Positions 23,667 to 34,606 of a stretch of 64,000 nucleotides of DNA are shown piece after piece. This DNA comes from Prostheceraeus crozeri (lineage: Eukaryota; Platyhelminthes; Polycladida; Euryleptidae). Both the position numbers and the translations under genes were made by a program. Within the stretch, counting starts at the first letter, position 1. The number at the start of each line of letters is the position of its first letter. The DNA is taken from contig CAJQUW010007938.1 of NCBI GenBank assembly GCA_907163375.1, positions 558,001 through 622,000 of the forward strand, given 5' to 3'. The notes under the pieces are model-generated. The model had not been told where the DNA came from. It did no database searches and saw only the letters and a program-made list of their open reading frames with translations.

Positions 23667-25568
23667 GTGAGTTCCATTGATCTATGTTTTGTAGGCTCAG
23701 AGCAAAAGTAACCAAATTGCAAAATTATAATTTCAAGTACCGGTTCAATTATCTGGTAGATCCAAAGTGTTTAAATAAGTTAAGTGTGCAATCAACTCAT
23801 TACTATAATGTAATTTTTTCGGCGACATGTCCGCCATCTTTTTTTGCCAAGATGATTTTCAGAGGTTCACATTTACCAATTTCAAAAAGTTGCTGTGCCT
23901 TATATACTTGCTTTGGGAAGATCGCGGTTCGGATTCTCGAGAATGCGAATACCATATTAGAATGCGATTAGGGCTTAATCCGGGTGCCGTTTTGGAACCA
24001 GTTCTACCAAAAATTCAGGAGTACCGGAACCGCTTCCCCTAGAATTAGTGTTGCTTCTGGTGCCGGTACCGAATTGTTTTAAGCCACAGCTATGTTTCAA
24101 AACCACGTCGTCTCGACTTCAGGATGAAAACGGCGCTCCTTGTGTTGAACGATTATTCACGATTATTCAGATGACGTCAATTTCCACCATGACTGTTCTA
24201 GGTGTATCTTTTTGGACCGTACTTACTTAGGATGCCCACTCAGCGTGAGTCTGGTTGATGAAATCATGGGAACCTTTTCGACTTCAGTTCCTTCATACAG
24301 ATTTTTGACTGGTGTGGTGACGTATTGAGAAGCAAATCCTCAGAAATAATTGCTATAAGATCAATGTCGGAAGATAGTGTACGGTGTTTCTCAACAGTTG
24401 GTAATTTCTGTCGGAAAACAGGATTTAGGCTAGGTAACCGATCGTTGCATACACTTGTGTTCGCAAAATAAACATAATCTACCAAGCAATGAATGACTGC
24501 TTGGGGCCGATAGTTTGTTAGTCATCTGATGATTTGTGAGGTCTCTGGTAATTAGTGTTTTCCATAATGATTCAGTGAATTTTATGAAGATAGCTTTCAT
24601 TTTATTCTATGCATTTTGTGTAACTTGCAATGCAGATCGCATTGCATTTGCGCCTTCAAACTTGCGTAGCTATTAACCATGCATGACAGTATGAGTGCAG
24701 TATAGGGCAACTCATGTCATGGACCTAACGAATAAGTTAAGTGAAGTTGGATAATGTTGACGTTTAGGCTGTCCATACCTACTCGCCATGGAAAACTATC
24801 AAAACGCACAAGTAAAATAATCGACTTATCGAACTGCAATTTTGAAGAAGATGAATGCAATTTCATCTGATGAAGGATGAGCAAACATTTTTATTCATTA
24901 TATTAAATGTATTTTTTAATGAACTCTAGAGCGACCGTTGGGTCAATTGTACCATATTATGTAGCTCTTCCATTTCAAAGTCTTTGTATATTGCTTACGA
25001 TTGTATGACTGACCGCATTTTACCAACTGCTGCTAAAAAATTTGCTTCATGGCGCTTTTTCAATATGTTGGACTTTCTATAAGTGTGAAGAAGGCAACCT
25101 TCACCATTCTCAATTTCTTGATATTTGAGATGCAGTATTTTTTTATTTAATAATTTAATTTTATTATTAATTATAAACAAATTTTAAGAAAATTATTGTT
25201 GTTATTTATAAAATTATTTAATTTTAATTTGAGGTGCCTTCATAGGCGAGACACCATTGTATACTACTAATGAACCAAAGAAGCATGCCATTTTTTTCGC
25301 ATAATATCTAGTGTATTATAAATTGACCTGTTACATGAAATGCTTTATTATGTCCATTTTTGTTTTATGTATCGCATGCTGTATTGATTACTCTGTTATA
25401 ATCAGCTCAGTTCCATAATTTCTTTGTAGGATGGAGCATTTTCCCAAGTGGTAAGTGGGATTGCTGTTTCCGAGCATGGTATTTTTTTACAATGAGTGCA
25501 GAATCTATAATGTAGACTAGTGTTTTCAACCTTTTTCTTGTCCGACGCCTTTGATATTTACATGGATA
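23667..25568. other. Probable intron sequence
   Basis: No further exon recognised. A patch at about 23970-24090 (TAGGGCTTAATCCGGG and a GGTGCCGGTACCG stretch) resembles the end of a DNA transposon, but no partner end is visible. AT-rich sequence dominates 25130-25220. Confidence 0.3.
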
Positions 25569-25570
25569 TA

Positions 25571-26896
25571 CAGATTGTTTCATAAAAAATGGATCACCCT
25601 TAAACATCGCCTTAACTTCAACTTTGTCTAACTCCGCCAAACTTGAACGAATTTCTCTGAAATTTGGAAGATATGTCAGTTGTGCTTACTAATATCATTG
25701 TTGGAAATTTCAAGCATGAATATTGAGTTGTTTTCCTGTTATAGATAAAAAAGTAGTAGATAATTTGATCTTCATTTAGCAATGTTACACAATTTTACAT
25801 ATCTCACTCTTATAAAATTACATTAGTTTCCTTTGTTATGTTATATGTTGTTCTACAAGCCAAAAGCTATCAAGCAAAACAAAAATAAAGAAAATCGGTC
25901 AAACAGAGCCAGTATAGCACCATTATTCATCAACAATAATGTAACTGCTACATGTGATTAACTGGACTTCATGTTCCATAGCTTCCTGACTTCGTTGCGG
26001 TGGTGTTGGCAGCACTCCTGATTGCTTTCAGCTAGAAATCTATCTCTTACCGGTTGAAAACAATACAAAGCACAAATGAACAATAACGAGATCGCATTCA
26101 CAAAAGGCAAAGTGTCAGCCTTGCTAGAACTAGGGTTTTCTTTGCGAGCTTCAAGCAAGCGACTAAATGTCCCTTACACAAATGTGCATCGATGGCATAA
26201 TGATGATTTTCGACTCTGTCGTAAAGAGGGCTCTGGCCGTCCACGCAAAACATCCAAACGTAGAGACCGCCCAATTTTGAGATTTGTTAAAGTTGATCCA
26301 AGTCTCTCGTTAACTTAGATGGCTGCACTAGACTCGTCTATTTCTAAGTCCACTATTCGTAGAAGACTTATTGAGTCGAATTTCAAGAGCTGTAAGAGGC
26401 CCTCTCAGATCGAATTATCAGATCAGCATACAAAAAGACGTCTCAGATGGGCAATGAGTCATTGTCACTGGCGAAATCAATGGGATCGGGTTGTCTGGTC
26501 TGATGAGGCATCAGTCCGTCTGAAGGATAGTGATGGTCGATTGAGTGTATGTATGGAGTATTTTAAAACGTAACGTTCGTCGTTCGCTGCTACCTACAGA
26601 TGGCGTATCACAACTTACGTCACTGTTAAAAAGAGAGTGGAGAAAGTTAGATCAGTCAAAAATCAACGATATCATCGAATCAATGCCTAGACGAATTGGT
26701 AATGTCATTGACAATAAGGGTAGGGCCACAAAATAATCGCTTCTTAAGAACCGTTACTGTATCATAGCTTATCAGATTATATAAGGACATTTAAATATAT
26801 TAGGGACATGAAATAACATGAAAAATGCTTTCTTTATCATACTTATGTTTTATTTAGTCAAATTTTAGAATGATCCACTTTTTATGAAACGGACTG
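25571..26896 (+). mobile_element. Tc1-like DNA transposon, internally deleted
   Basis: The ends are inverted repeats: CAGATTGTTTCATAAAAAAT with GGATCA on the left, and on the right, read inwards, CAGTCCGTTTCATAAAAAGT with GGATCA. Both are flanked by the TA expected for this superfamily (25569-25570 and 26897-26898). The element is 1326 bases. Most of its interior is a broken transposase, annotated separately. Confidence 0.85.
26076..26736 (+). pseudogene. Tc1-like transposase remnant
   Basis: The N-terminal part has a paired-like helix-turn-helix (KGKVSALLELGFSLRASSKR) and the GRPRKT linker. An in-frame TAG near 26316 then separates it from SISKSTIRRRLIESNFKSCK and RVVWSDEASV, which contains the first catalytic Asp. 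The block carrying the second Asp and the DLN..EN block with the Glu are missing. The frame shifts near 26545 and resumes at VWSILKRNVRRSLL, the sequence normally just after the catalytic Glu. The copy is therefore deleted and cannot catalyse transposition. Family proteins are usually about 340 residues; roughly 220 remain. Confidence 0.85.
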
Positions 26897-26898
26897 TA

Positions 26899-28010
26899 TT
26901 ACAGCCGACGATATCGTAAAAATACATGAATCATTTTATTACTTGAATCCTGGGTTTGAGTGATACGTACGTGAATGTGATAATGGCTATTGCTGTAGTC
27001 AACAATTTATATTCTTCGAAAAAGAGAAATTGTATTGTGAACATCGCTAATACATGCATGTATATCTGTATTCTATCAATCTTCATTACATGCTTGACTG
27101 AATTTAGCTTTGAATACTTTAGACCATAAACCTATTCATTCTAGTCCTTGTTACAATTCTTAATTATGCTACAACTCATTCAAATGTGCGAATATTTAGC
27201 ATTATTAGTGTCTGCGGCTTCTGGGTAATGTTGTGCTTCAATTGGTCAAGTCGTCTATCTCTCTCTTCTATGCCCAGGCGGATTAGTTCTCCACAATCTT
27301 TTATAATTAACAGCAAGGAAAGGTCCGGATATACAAACATAGAACAGTCTGTTGGCGCCGTGCAATCACTGCAGTTCAGTCACTATAAGAGAAATATACG
27401 AGCTTGAACCTTCTCAAGCCATACTTATGAAGCTTAGTAGGGAGATTGCAGCGTCTACGGCTGCGAAGGAATTTTGTAATGAAATTTCATGTCTGTGGGC
27501 ATCTTATTACTATTTAAATTTATGCTTTTGTTAATTATGTTTACCTGTTTTTAATTTGTGTTGTAAGAATTTGAATTTCTCTGATGATGTGAAATTCTAT
27601 ACCAAAATATACATGTCTCATAACACTACAGTATCCTCAATATCAGATCTACTGAAATCCCGATAATCATAAAATCACAAACATTATTCACTTCATCTTT
27701 TATGATTTTTTTAAACAACTGCGCTGTGAAATATTTCGTGACTTTTCTCGCACAGGAAATGTCATTAAATTCAACGTAGAAAAAAAACGTTAGAATCTCG
27801 TTGAAAATACAATTTCTCCAATTGATTCTTGTATCGAGTCTATTGTCAAATTTTAACCATGTTTGTGATCTTCATTTTCCGTGATATCTTTCTATCTTAA
27901 TCGATCTTGACCATTTTCCATTTATGAGAAAAAGGACGAAATGACATTCTTGGTCTCACAATTGAAGCTGCTGCTATAACACAAAATAATCAAAATTTCC
28001 TTTTTTGTAG
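26899..28010. other. Probable intron sequence
   Basis: No exon or repeat boundary recognised between the Tc1 element and exon b. Confidence 0.35.
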
Positions 28011-28043
28011 AGACAACAGTCGTCCGTGGTAGCTGAGAGTGAA
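28011..28043 (+). CDS. Host gene exon b (33-base microexon), unrecognised product
   Basis: The acceptor TTCCTTTTTTGTAG and the donor GTAAGT are both close to consensus. Between them 33 bases read RQQSSVVAESE in phase 0; the other two phases contain stops. Phase 0 at both ends matches exon a and exon c. The residues begin an acidic stretch that would continue directly into exon c (EETGG...). At 33 bases this is a microexon, too short for ordinary ORF searches. Confidence 0.55.
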
Positions 28044-29110
28044 GTAAGTTGGAGTTTGGTTATGATTTCATTTTTCTATTTCTTAGATTTATGTATCATT
28101 ATACTGAGTGCTTAATGGAAAATCTACATTTGCAAGAATAATTCCCATGCATTCAGTCAAAATAATCACGGATATGCCGGGTCATCTCTACTGTCTTTTT
28201 TTTCATTACCTACCATTTGAATATTTTCAACATTTACATTTGTGTTTTATTCTTATTTTTCACATTGGTTTTAATTTACTTACTGAATAGTTTGATTTGT
28301 GATTCAATTCATCATTAATTGTGTTTCACCTAAGGTTAGCCCTTGCTAATTTGATTACATAGAAATTTTGCGACCGATATTTTTTCTTTCTTCAAGATTT
28401 CGTGAATTTGTGCTAATCATGTTATAAGACATGCAGCTCCATCTTCAGACATTAAAAAAGACTATTAAAAGCTTTGTGCCATAAAGTTAAGTTCAATCGG
28501 AAAATTAGAAAGAGGAAAGATTATAATGAAGAAACAGACAAAGCAAAATATGTGGAAAGCTTTTCGGAGACAGGAATCATGTGCGCGCACATGACCGCAC
28601 CGTTGTCTGGCTAGGAGGCGAAATGATAAGCAAAGTTCTGAAGTCAACTTCCAAGTGAAGGTAGCAATCTAACTGAACACAACCCTCGGCAAGTTTGATG
28701 ACTGGAATTGTCCGGTGAGCATATCGAGTGTGATTCGTCTCCCAGAGTCTCTGAACACAAATAAATGTATGCTAGTTTTCTAAATCAAACGTGTCAAGTT
28801 TCAGCTCCCCTCATCGGTGGTGCGCTAGTAAAATCTCAAAGCCAAATTTGAACGATAAGAATACTACCTGTACTACCATACATTTTGATAAAAAGCAAAT
28901 TTGTATTTGTCCCTTCTTATAATCTCTTTACGCTTTGATGACAACGGCTGACTCAACGGCTAGTAGTTTGATAATGTCCATGATTTCTCGAAAGCTTTCG
29001 AATTTGCTCCGCACCATCAGATAATCAGTAGATTGATTGCTCTAAGTTTCCTTGATAGGTTTATAAAATGGATGCCATCTTACTTTGAATTGCGGAAGCA
29101 GTTGTGTTTT
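28044..29110. other. Probable intron sequence
   Basis: No gene or repeat boundary seen. It is the start of the roughly 25 kb proposed intron between exons b and c. Confidence 0.35.
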
Positions 29111-29114
29111 GTGG

Positions 29115-29168
29115 CTAATATGTAGGCTTTATATGTAGGCTAATATGTATGCTTACATGTAGGCTTTA
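29115..29168 (+). repeat. Short degenerate tandem repeat
   Basis: Units of TATGTAGGCTTTA or TATGTAGGCTAA recur about four times. It lies directly against the left arm of the inverted repeat at 29160-29432. Confidence 0.5.
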
Positions 29169-29432
29169 AACACCCATGTATCCATTTAAGAAAATCATCA
29201 GTCAATATGACACGATCGATGGTCAATATTGGTCAAGAAGCAGTTGTCCGACCAGTTCAATCGGTTGTCTAGTTAGAGCAGTCAGTTGTCCAAGAATGAC
29301 TATTGACTAGCTTTCACATTCATGGAAAACTGAGATCGGACAACTGCTTGACCAATATTGACAGTTGATCGTGTTACGTGTGTATTTGACTGATGATTTT
29401 CTGCCGTGGATACATGGGTGGAAAAACCTGTA
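29160..29432. repeat. Foldback element with imperfect arms of about 85-95 bases
   Basis: The left arm (about 29160-29251) and the reverse complement of the right arm (about 29335-29432) share ACCCATGTATCCA, AAAATCATCAGTCAA, ACACGATC and GTCAATATTGGTCAAG...GCAGTTGTCCGA. About 85 bases separate the arms. It looks like a foldback or MITE-type repeat with no coding content. The family is unknown. Confidence 0.65.
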
Positions 29433-29836
29433 AGAGCAGTGTTTTTGTTAACTCCGGAATTCGACAGGGATTCATTGCTAGCCCACCTCTCTTTGTAAAT
29501 ACGGTAGGGTTATGCTTGACTAAAGATGTCAAATAGACTAAATCAGATATCGTGATGATGTGACAATGGGTCCTAATCGAGATGCGACTTTTCATCATGC
29601 ATGGGAGAAAGTGGGACAATTGATGAACCTGAATTTTATTCTCTGCTGAACCTGCTGTAATATCTGATAGAAGAAAAAATATGGAATATGGAAGGTAAGT
29701 CAATGAGCTGTTTGCCAAGTTGGCAAACAGAAATGGCAGCATCTCAGGCTTACATGTAAGTTCCAACTGGCTAAACCTTGTGCACTAAGTAGAGATGGGC
29801 TTTCAAAACAGTTCACAGTTCCTTGGATCCAAAATG
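29433..29836. other. Unassigned sequence
   Basis: Minus-strand open frames here (29374-29766, 29700-29894) overlap the foldback or have no motif, so they are not called. Confidence 0.3.
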
Positions 29837-30147
29837 CAGGGATGTGATTGACCAAACGAAAAAAATCAGGAAACCAATTTTTGAAGGGGTCCAATATAAA
29901 CAGTCATTATTACATTGACAGCAGAACCATTAGTTTGGGATATTCACATTGCCTGGCATAGTTCGAAAGCAAGAAATGAAGGGGAACAAAATGAAAACAA
30001 GAGCAACGCGCTAAGTAATACAGTCCATAATACAGTCTAAGGAATACAGTCCATATAGTCGACGTGTATATTTAGTGGATATTAGTCTGTCTTGTCCCAA
30101 AAATGACCGAAATCAACCCAAAAAAATCAGGAAAAGTCACATCCCTG
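29837..30147. mobile_element. hAT-type MITE, copy 2 (CAGGGATGTGA ends)
   Basis: Both ends are visible: CAGGGATGTGATTGACC on the left and, read inwards from the right, CAGGGATGTGACTTTTCCTG. The 311-base interior shares blocks with 1410-1661. The 8 bases on either side do not form a clean duplication (CCAAAATG against AAAACGAT), so the insertion is old or the boundary has moved. No transposase is encoded. Confidence 0.55.
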
Positions 30148-30867
30148 AAAACGATTTTCCAAGTGGAATTTTTTGGAATTCCAACTGGTTTCACTCTTTG
30201 TTTCAACTCCTTCAGTTCCTGGAACTGGTTATGTCTATCGATGCGATATGACTTCAACTCCCAGTTGGTTAAGACTTGAAAAACATTATGCATTATGTAA
30301 AAAATTGCGACCTCAATGAAGATTTCAATGTATTCATAATATCCTATTGATCAATTGATTTGACGCAATCCCTTATAAAGTAGATCACTATTCGATTAAC
30401 ATTTTATACAGATCATTTTTGATCAATTGAAGATGTGCAATGACATGAAGAAGAAGAATTCCTACTGAAGGTAAATAAAATGAAAATTTACATCAGTTTA
30501 ATCTGCTGGGAAATTATCTCAACTTACTGTTTGGACATCAGAGAAGCACTTGAATGAAGATTCGGCGCAATCTGTTGATGGTTCCGCTTTTATGCTTTTG
30601 GTTTTTCTGTGTTCTTGAGCGACTAAAAGTGTTCAGTACTGGCTAATAATAGAATTCTGACTTGATCAAATGATCTCGAACTACCCATCAGCCTCAAAAA
30701 TTCAAAATGCCCTAATGTTGGGAAGATTGACAACATCTAAAATTAGCCAACTTAATTGACTAAACATTAACAGAAGGCACACGTTAGAAACATTACAGGA
30801 AGTACAGATAGCAAAACAAAAGTAAGTTAAAAATTGGGCAATAAAGGCGGTTAAAATGCACGAAGGA
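30148..30867. other. Unassigned intronic sequence
   Basis: A GAAGTACAG... segment near 30805 has a good GTAAGT donor but a weak acceptor and a length that breaks phase, so it was not accepted as an exon. Confidence 0.3.
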
Positions 30868-31106
30868 TGGACTAAACATTGCCTCTAATAATGGCAATGC
30901 CAAGACGTTGCAGCAGCCATTCTTTTTCCCTGGGATCGTCCTTCACCCTACTCAATCGTTCCCCCAAACACAAGACTGTCTTCAGCGTCCTCGGTCCCAT
31001 GGCACAAGTTGTCCCAAACGCCAGTGGTTCAAAGATGTACTTCTCAGATAGTGCAGCGTATTTTGAAATTTTGCGTTCTTCTGCACGCGCTGCGGCTGAT
31101 CCTGGA
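30868..31106 (-). mobile_element. RLE-LINE fragment 4: C-terminal end of the polyprotein
   Basis: The minus strand reads PGSAAARAEERKISKYAALS, EKYIFEPLAFGTTCAMGPRT, then REKEWLLQRLGIAIIRGN. This pattern (KYA.LS..Y.F.P.A.......GP ... LLQR..IA..RGN) is the C-terminus of the reverse-transcriptase family whose upstream parts lie at 40719-50888 on the same strand. The order of fragments along the minus strand matches the order along the protein, so it may be the far end of one element split by later insertions. It stops abruptly at 31106, exactly where a hAT terminus begins. Confidence 0.6.
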
Positions 31107-31489
31107 TAGGGCTCTCCACCGACTAGTCGACCACCACCCTGACTAGTCGGCTACAATTTGGAATCCGACCAGTCACATTTCATAACACAAACCGATTTCA
31201 TGCTCAGTCATCCTATTTTGGGAGTGTCAGATATCGTCATAATTCTAATCACTGCTGTAAAATATTCGGCAGCCGTAGATTTTCAGTTCCTGCAGCCGCA
31301 CGCTGCGATTCTTCTTTTGTTCTTTAACAACAATAAGAGGAATAGATATCAACCTGCAGACTCGCTGTAATTGGTCGAATCGAAAAAAAATAACATAGTA
31401 GCACGTCACGCATGAACTGACAAAGATTTCGTCAGTGTGTGATCCATCACTACACACCGAAACATTTTTGGATTTGAGTTGACCAAGCG

Positions 31490-31497
31490 CTCATCGG
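31490..31497 (+). repeat. Target-site duplication CTCATCGG (left)
   Basis: This 8-base direct repeat is matched at 32169-32176. It flanks the MITE and has the length expected for hAT insertion. Confidence 0.85.
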
Positions 31498-32168
31498 TAG
31501 GGCTAACAATCTCGAGCCGTTTTCCCAATCCCGGGATTTTCGAAACTGGATAATCGCAATCCCGGGATGCCGGAATCTCGATCGAGACTTATAAAAAATT
31601 TCAAATCATCAATTTTCAAGGAATATTTCAAAAAACGTTACTTGCTTGTGAAATGCATAATCAAAAATTGGAGCACACGACTACTGTCGATACGACTTTA
31701 CGACTTCAGTCACTCAGAAACACTAACACTATCATGAACAAATCTGGTCATGTTCATGTCCTCTGTTGTTGTTTTGCTTTTGAAAATTTGATTTCAATCC
31801 CTAGATAGAGTGCGTGCATGATAATTTCTGACATCTTGGAAGTGCTGTGAACACAACGGCTCGCCAGCCGTCAAACCAGAATCAGTGATTCAGGTCAACT
31901 TACAGCTCCTGAAATTGCATAGATATCCTTCAATGCAGTAATCTCTAACCAGTTGGCTCGGCTAACATAGTACGTTGGCTATTTATCAAACTCAAAACAT
32001 GAAAAAATGCAGATGTATTTTCAAAAAAGCTATTGATTTCCTCTCTATGTTACTCAGAACTCTGGGCCAATTTTTCAAACATCTCAAAATTCCTCGAGAT
32101 CTCGAAGACGCAATCCCGGGATTTTTAATCTCGGAAATAGGGTCGATATCCCGAGATTGTAAACCCTA
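31498..32168. mobile_element. hAT-type MITE (671 bases) with CCCGGGAT subterminal motifs
   Basis: The ends TAGGGCTAACAATCTCG (left) and TAGGGTTTACAATCTCGGG (right, read inwards) are inverted repeats. The flanking 8-base duplication CTCATCGG is exact. Near both ends the motif AATCCCGGGAT occurs, which is the same motif clustered at the ends of the intact hAT at 47511-50140, so the two probably share a transposase specificity. There is no coding capacity. It is inserted inside the older hAT remnant between its terminus and its BED finger. Confidence 0.85.
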
Positions 32169-32301
32169 CTCATCGGCAAGATGAAGCGACAACAAAGCGA
32201 AAATGGCGAACAGTGCAGCTTGGTCCTACTTTGAACGAACCGAAGTTAAGAAAGTGAAATGTACTCTGTGCAGCAGCATTCTATCTTTCATATACATGTG
32301 A

Positions 32302-33500
32302 ATATACAAATCATTGATACAACAAATTAATCGCATTTTTTAATAGAAATTTGCCTTTGTGCCAATTTGATATAAATTATGAATGAACTAATCTCGGTCC
32401 ACAGATAGCTACATGTACATTTTATTGTAGCAAATGATAACATACAAAATTGGCGTATAGCAGAGTGTAGAGCATATCAAGTGCATTTATGATTTCACCG
32501 ACAGTAGGGGATACTTATGGGTTATCTCCTCCCACGTTTTCAAATTCGTCAAAAATCAACCGTCACATAACTTTAGAGAAACGCATTTGAGTATATTTTG
32601 TACCCACATGCAAACATTTAGGCAAATCGGACAAGTATTTTCTGCAGTAGAGACGATAACGTGAAGTGTAGCGATGTCAACGCGCTAGAGAAGTCTTAGT
32701 AAAAGTCTCAGTAAAAATTGCAGAGACCTCTACTTAACATAAAGTACATCCAATTCCCTATATTTCAAATATTTGTATGATGTTCTACATCATGTACTCA
32801 ACGAACCAGTCTCCATTATGCTGTGGTTCAGACAAAGACAGTGGAAGTTATCAAAACAGATTTTTAAAAGGCACAACTCATAGAGTAGGTATATTATGTA
32901 TCGAGTAGTATTATAGTAGTATATTATATAGTAGTAGTATCGAGTAGTAGTATTATATATCGAAGGTTTCAGTCCCTTCGATTACTCCATTATCTAATCA
33001 CGTGATTCGTTGTTTAGTGATTACCATAGCTTAGTTTCATTGGCGTCATAGAAATAAACTGTTTATCTGAAGTTCGCTAGAATGGAAATTGACTCAAGGT
33101 CGCGGCACATCCGGGGGAACTAAGTTGGGGCATGAAGAACCAATAAAAAGCTTCGATTTACTCATGTGACTGATTCTAACCCAATGATACAGACGTTGAC
33201 AGGTACATCTAAGTGAAAATGCGTGCGATTTATGTACCGTTATTGTGCATTGCATGTAGTTTAATTTCCATTCTAGAGGTTTTATTGTTGTCAATTTCTA
33301 TGATTGGCGTGCTTCTATCGACACGCAGCTGCAGTGTGCTTTGTCTCGTAATCTGGATTCATCTCTGTCCGATTTCTCTGCTGTTGAGAGTGCTGTAGCT
33401 TGGCGTATTGTGCCAAGTCAGATTTCTATGTAATTCTCTCTCCAGAATTGCATCCCTTTTCGATTTCTTTGCTGATCACACGCGTTTATAGATATCAAAT
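32302..33500. other. Unassigned sequence with a TAG/GTA-rich microsatellite
   Basis: A degenerate GTAGTATTATA/TCGAGTAGTA tract occupies about 32885-32965. No gene is supported. The 5' end of the LINE at 33907-37914 may begin in the last few hundred bases, but its start is not marked. Confidence 0.35.
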
Positions 33501-33509
33501 TTCTTCAAA

Positions 33510-33585
33510 AAGATAGTAGTGTAGTGGTACCGTGTTAGACTTGCTAACCTCGTTCATCGAGTTCAAATCCTGCTCTAATTTTTTT
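33510..33585 (+). repeat. tRNA-like segment (SINE head or tRNA pseudogene)
   Basis: A box-A-like TAGTGTAGTGG at 33517-33527 and a box-B-like GTTCAAATCC at 33561-33570 are spaced as in a tRNA. GTGTTAGACTTGCTAAC between them can form an anticodon-like stem. A T-run (from about 33580) follows, as in a Pol III terminator. The acceptor stem does not pair, so it is not a functional tRNA. Confidence 0.45.
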
Positions 33586-33906
33586 TCTTTTTGTTATTTT
33601 GTGTGGTAGTTCACAGTCCTTCTATGATAATAGCATATAATTAGCTAGTGTTGAGCTCTTACACTGTTTACTCTCTACCGTTCGTTTTTTGTATTATGCC
33701 ATCTATCCACGTTAGTGTGCATGTAGCTTGGCGTGTTGTTTTAGAACCAGCGTATATTTTTCCCATCCATCCTACTTTGCTAATTCGGTAACTGCAGGGT
33801 CTGAGAGTGGGCTTAGCCTGCTATTACACCTTCTTTGTTGTGACTGAAATCTCTGAGTGTGACTCCTTTCTTATTGTAGTTAATTCCTTTTTTTCCTCTT
33901 CGCATA

Positions 33907-34483
33907 ATGCCTCGAACGGCTAAAGATTCCAAGAGTCAAGCTTCCTCTGATCTTCTCCCTGGTAGAACGTGTTGGTGTAATCAGCTTTCCAACTCCACAG
34001 AGATTGAGTGTTCCAACTTTCGATCTTGGATTCATTACCTCTGTCTGGGTCTTTCCTTCCGCCAGCTCTCCTATGTTATCAATGACGATCCTGTCCTTTA
34101 TCTCTAAATCTTGTTGTCTCTCTCCAGAAGTTGACTCCATCAAGACCAAGTTACTGGACGGTTTCCCGTCTGATGAGCATGTGTATTGCTTTGACGAGGA
34201 TTGGTTCACTGTTGCCAATTTAACTAATCCTCCTGTTTGCCAGACTCAGGATCTTTCTCACAGTTGTGTTAGTTCCAATGTTAAGGAAATTTCTCCCAGT
34301 TCAGACAGTCCTCCATTGCTTTCGAAATTTCAAGAATTGGAGAAAGCATTTTCGACTCTGACATTGAAGCTGGAATCCAAGATAGCCATGATCTCTACTT
34401 CCCTCCACGAGAATACGGCTGATAAATCTCCCAGCATTCCTTGGCCTGCTCCTCTTCCCCCCGTTTCTTCCTCCCAGTTTTAA
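33907..34483 (+). pseudogene. LINE-A ORF1 region with PHD-type zinc finger
   Basis: The first frame (33907-34107) encodes TCWCNQLSNSTEIECSNFRS followed by WIHYLCLGLS, the Cys-x-Cys ... Cys ... W-x-H-x2-Cys arrangement of a PHD finger. The reading frame then shifts, and the second frame supplies SCCLSPEVDSIKTKLLDGFP, where the final zinc-binding cysteines would fall. A serine-rich segment and a short helical stretch (KFQELEKAFSTLTLKLESKI) follow before a TAA stop at 34481-34483. ORF1 proteins of some CR1-superfamily elements carry PHD-like fingers and coiled coils and are thought to bind element RNA. This copy is not intact. Confidence 0.6.
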
Positions 34484-34606
34484 ACCGGTAATTTTCCTCC
34501 TCTCTCCTCAATAGATGTCCCTGTTGATCGCTCACCTGGTGCTTTTCAGGGTCCAGCTCTATCGAATCATTTATCGAATCCCACTCCGCCTATCTCAACT
34601 TCCCGG

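Larger units (their letters stand above)
31107..32301 (+). mobile_element. hAT transposon remnant: 5' end and BED finger
   Basis: TAGGGCTCTCCACCGACTAG at 31107 has the form of a hAT terminus and is followed by repeated GACTAGTCG motifs typical of subterminal transposase sites. After removing the MITE inserted at 31498-32168, an ATG at 32203 opens a short frame, MANSAAWSYFERTEVKKVKC followed by TLCSSILSF. This has the W-YF...C-x2-C start of a BED zinc finger, the DNA-binding N-terminus of hAT transposases. The frame ends at 32301, and neither the catalytic domain nor the right terminus is seen. It is a 3'-truncated remnant. Confidence 0.55.

Noticed and set aside
30808-30830. Possible 23-base microexon before GTAAGT
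   Set aside because: The acceptor is weak and 23 bases would break the phase-0 chain of neighbouring exons.
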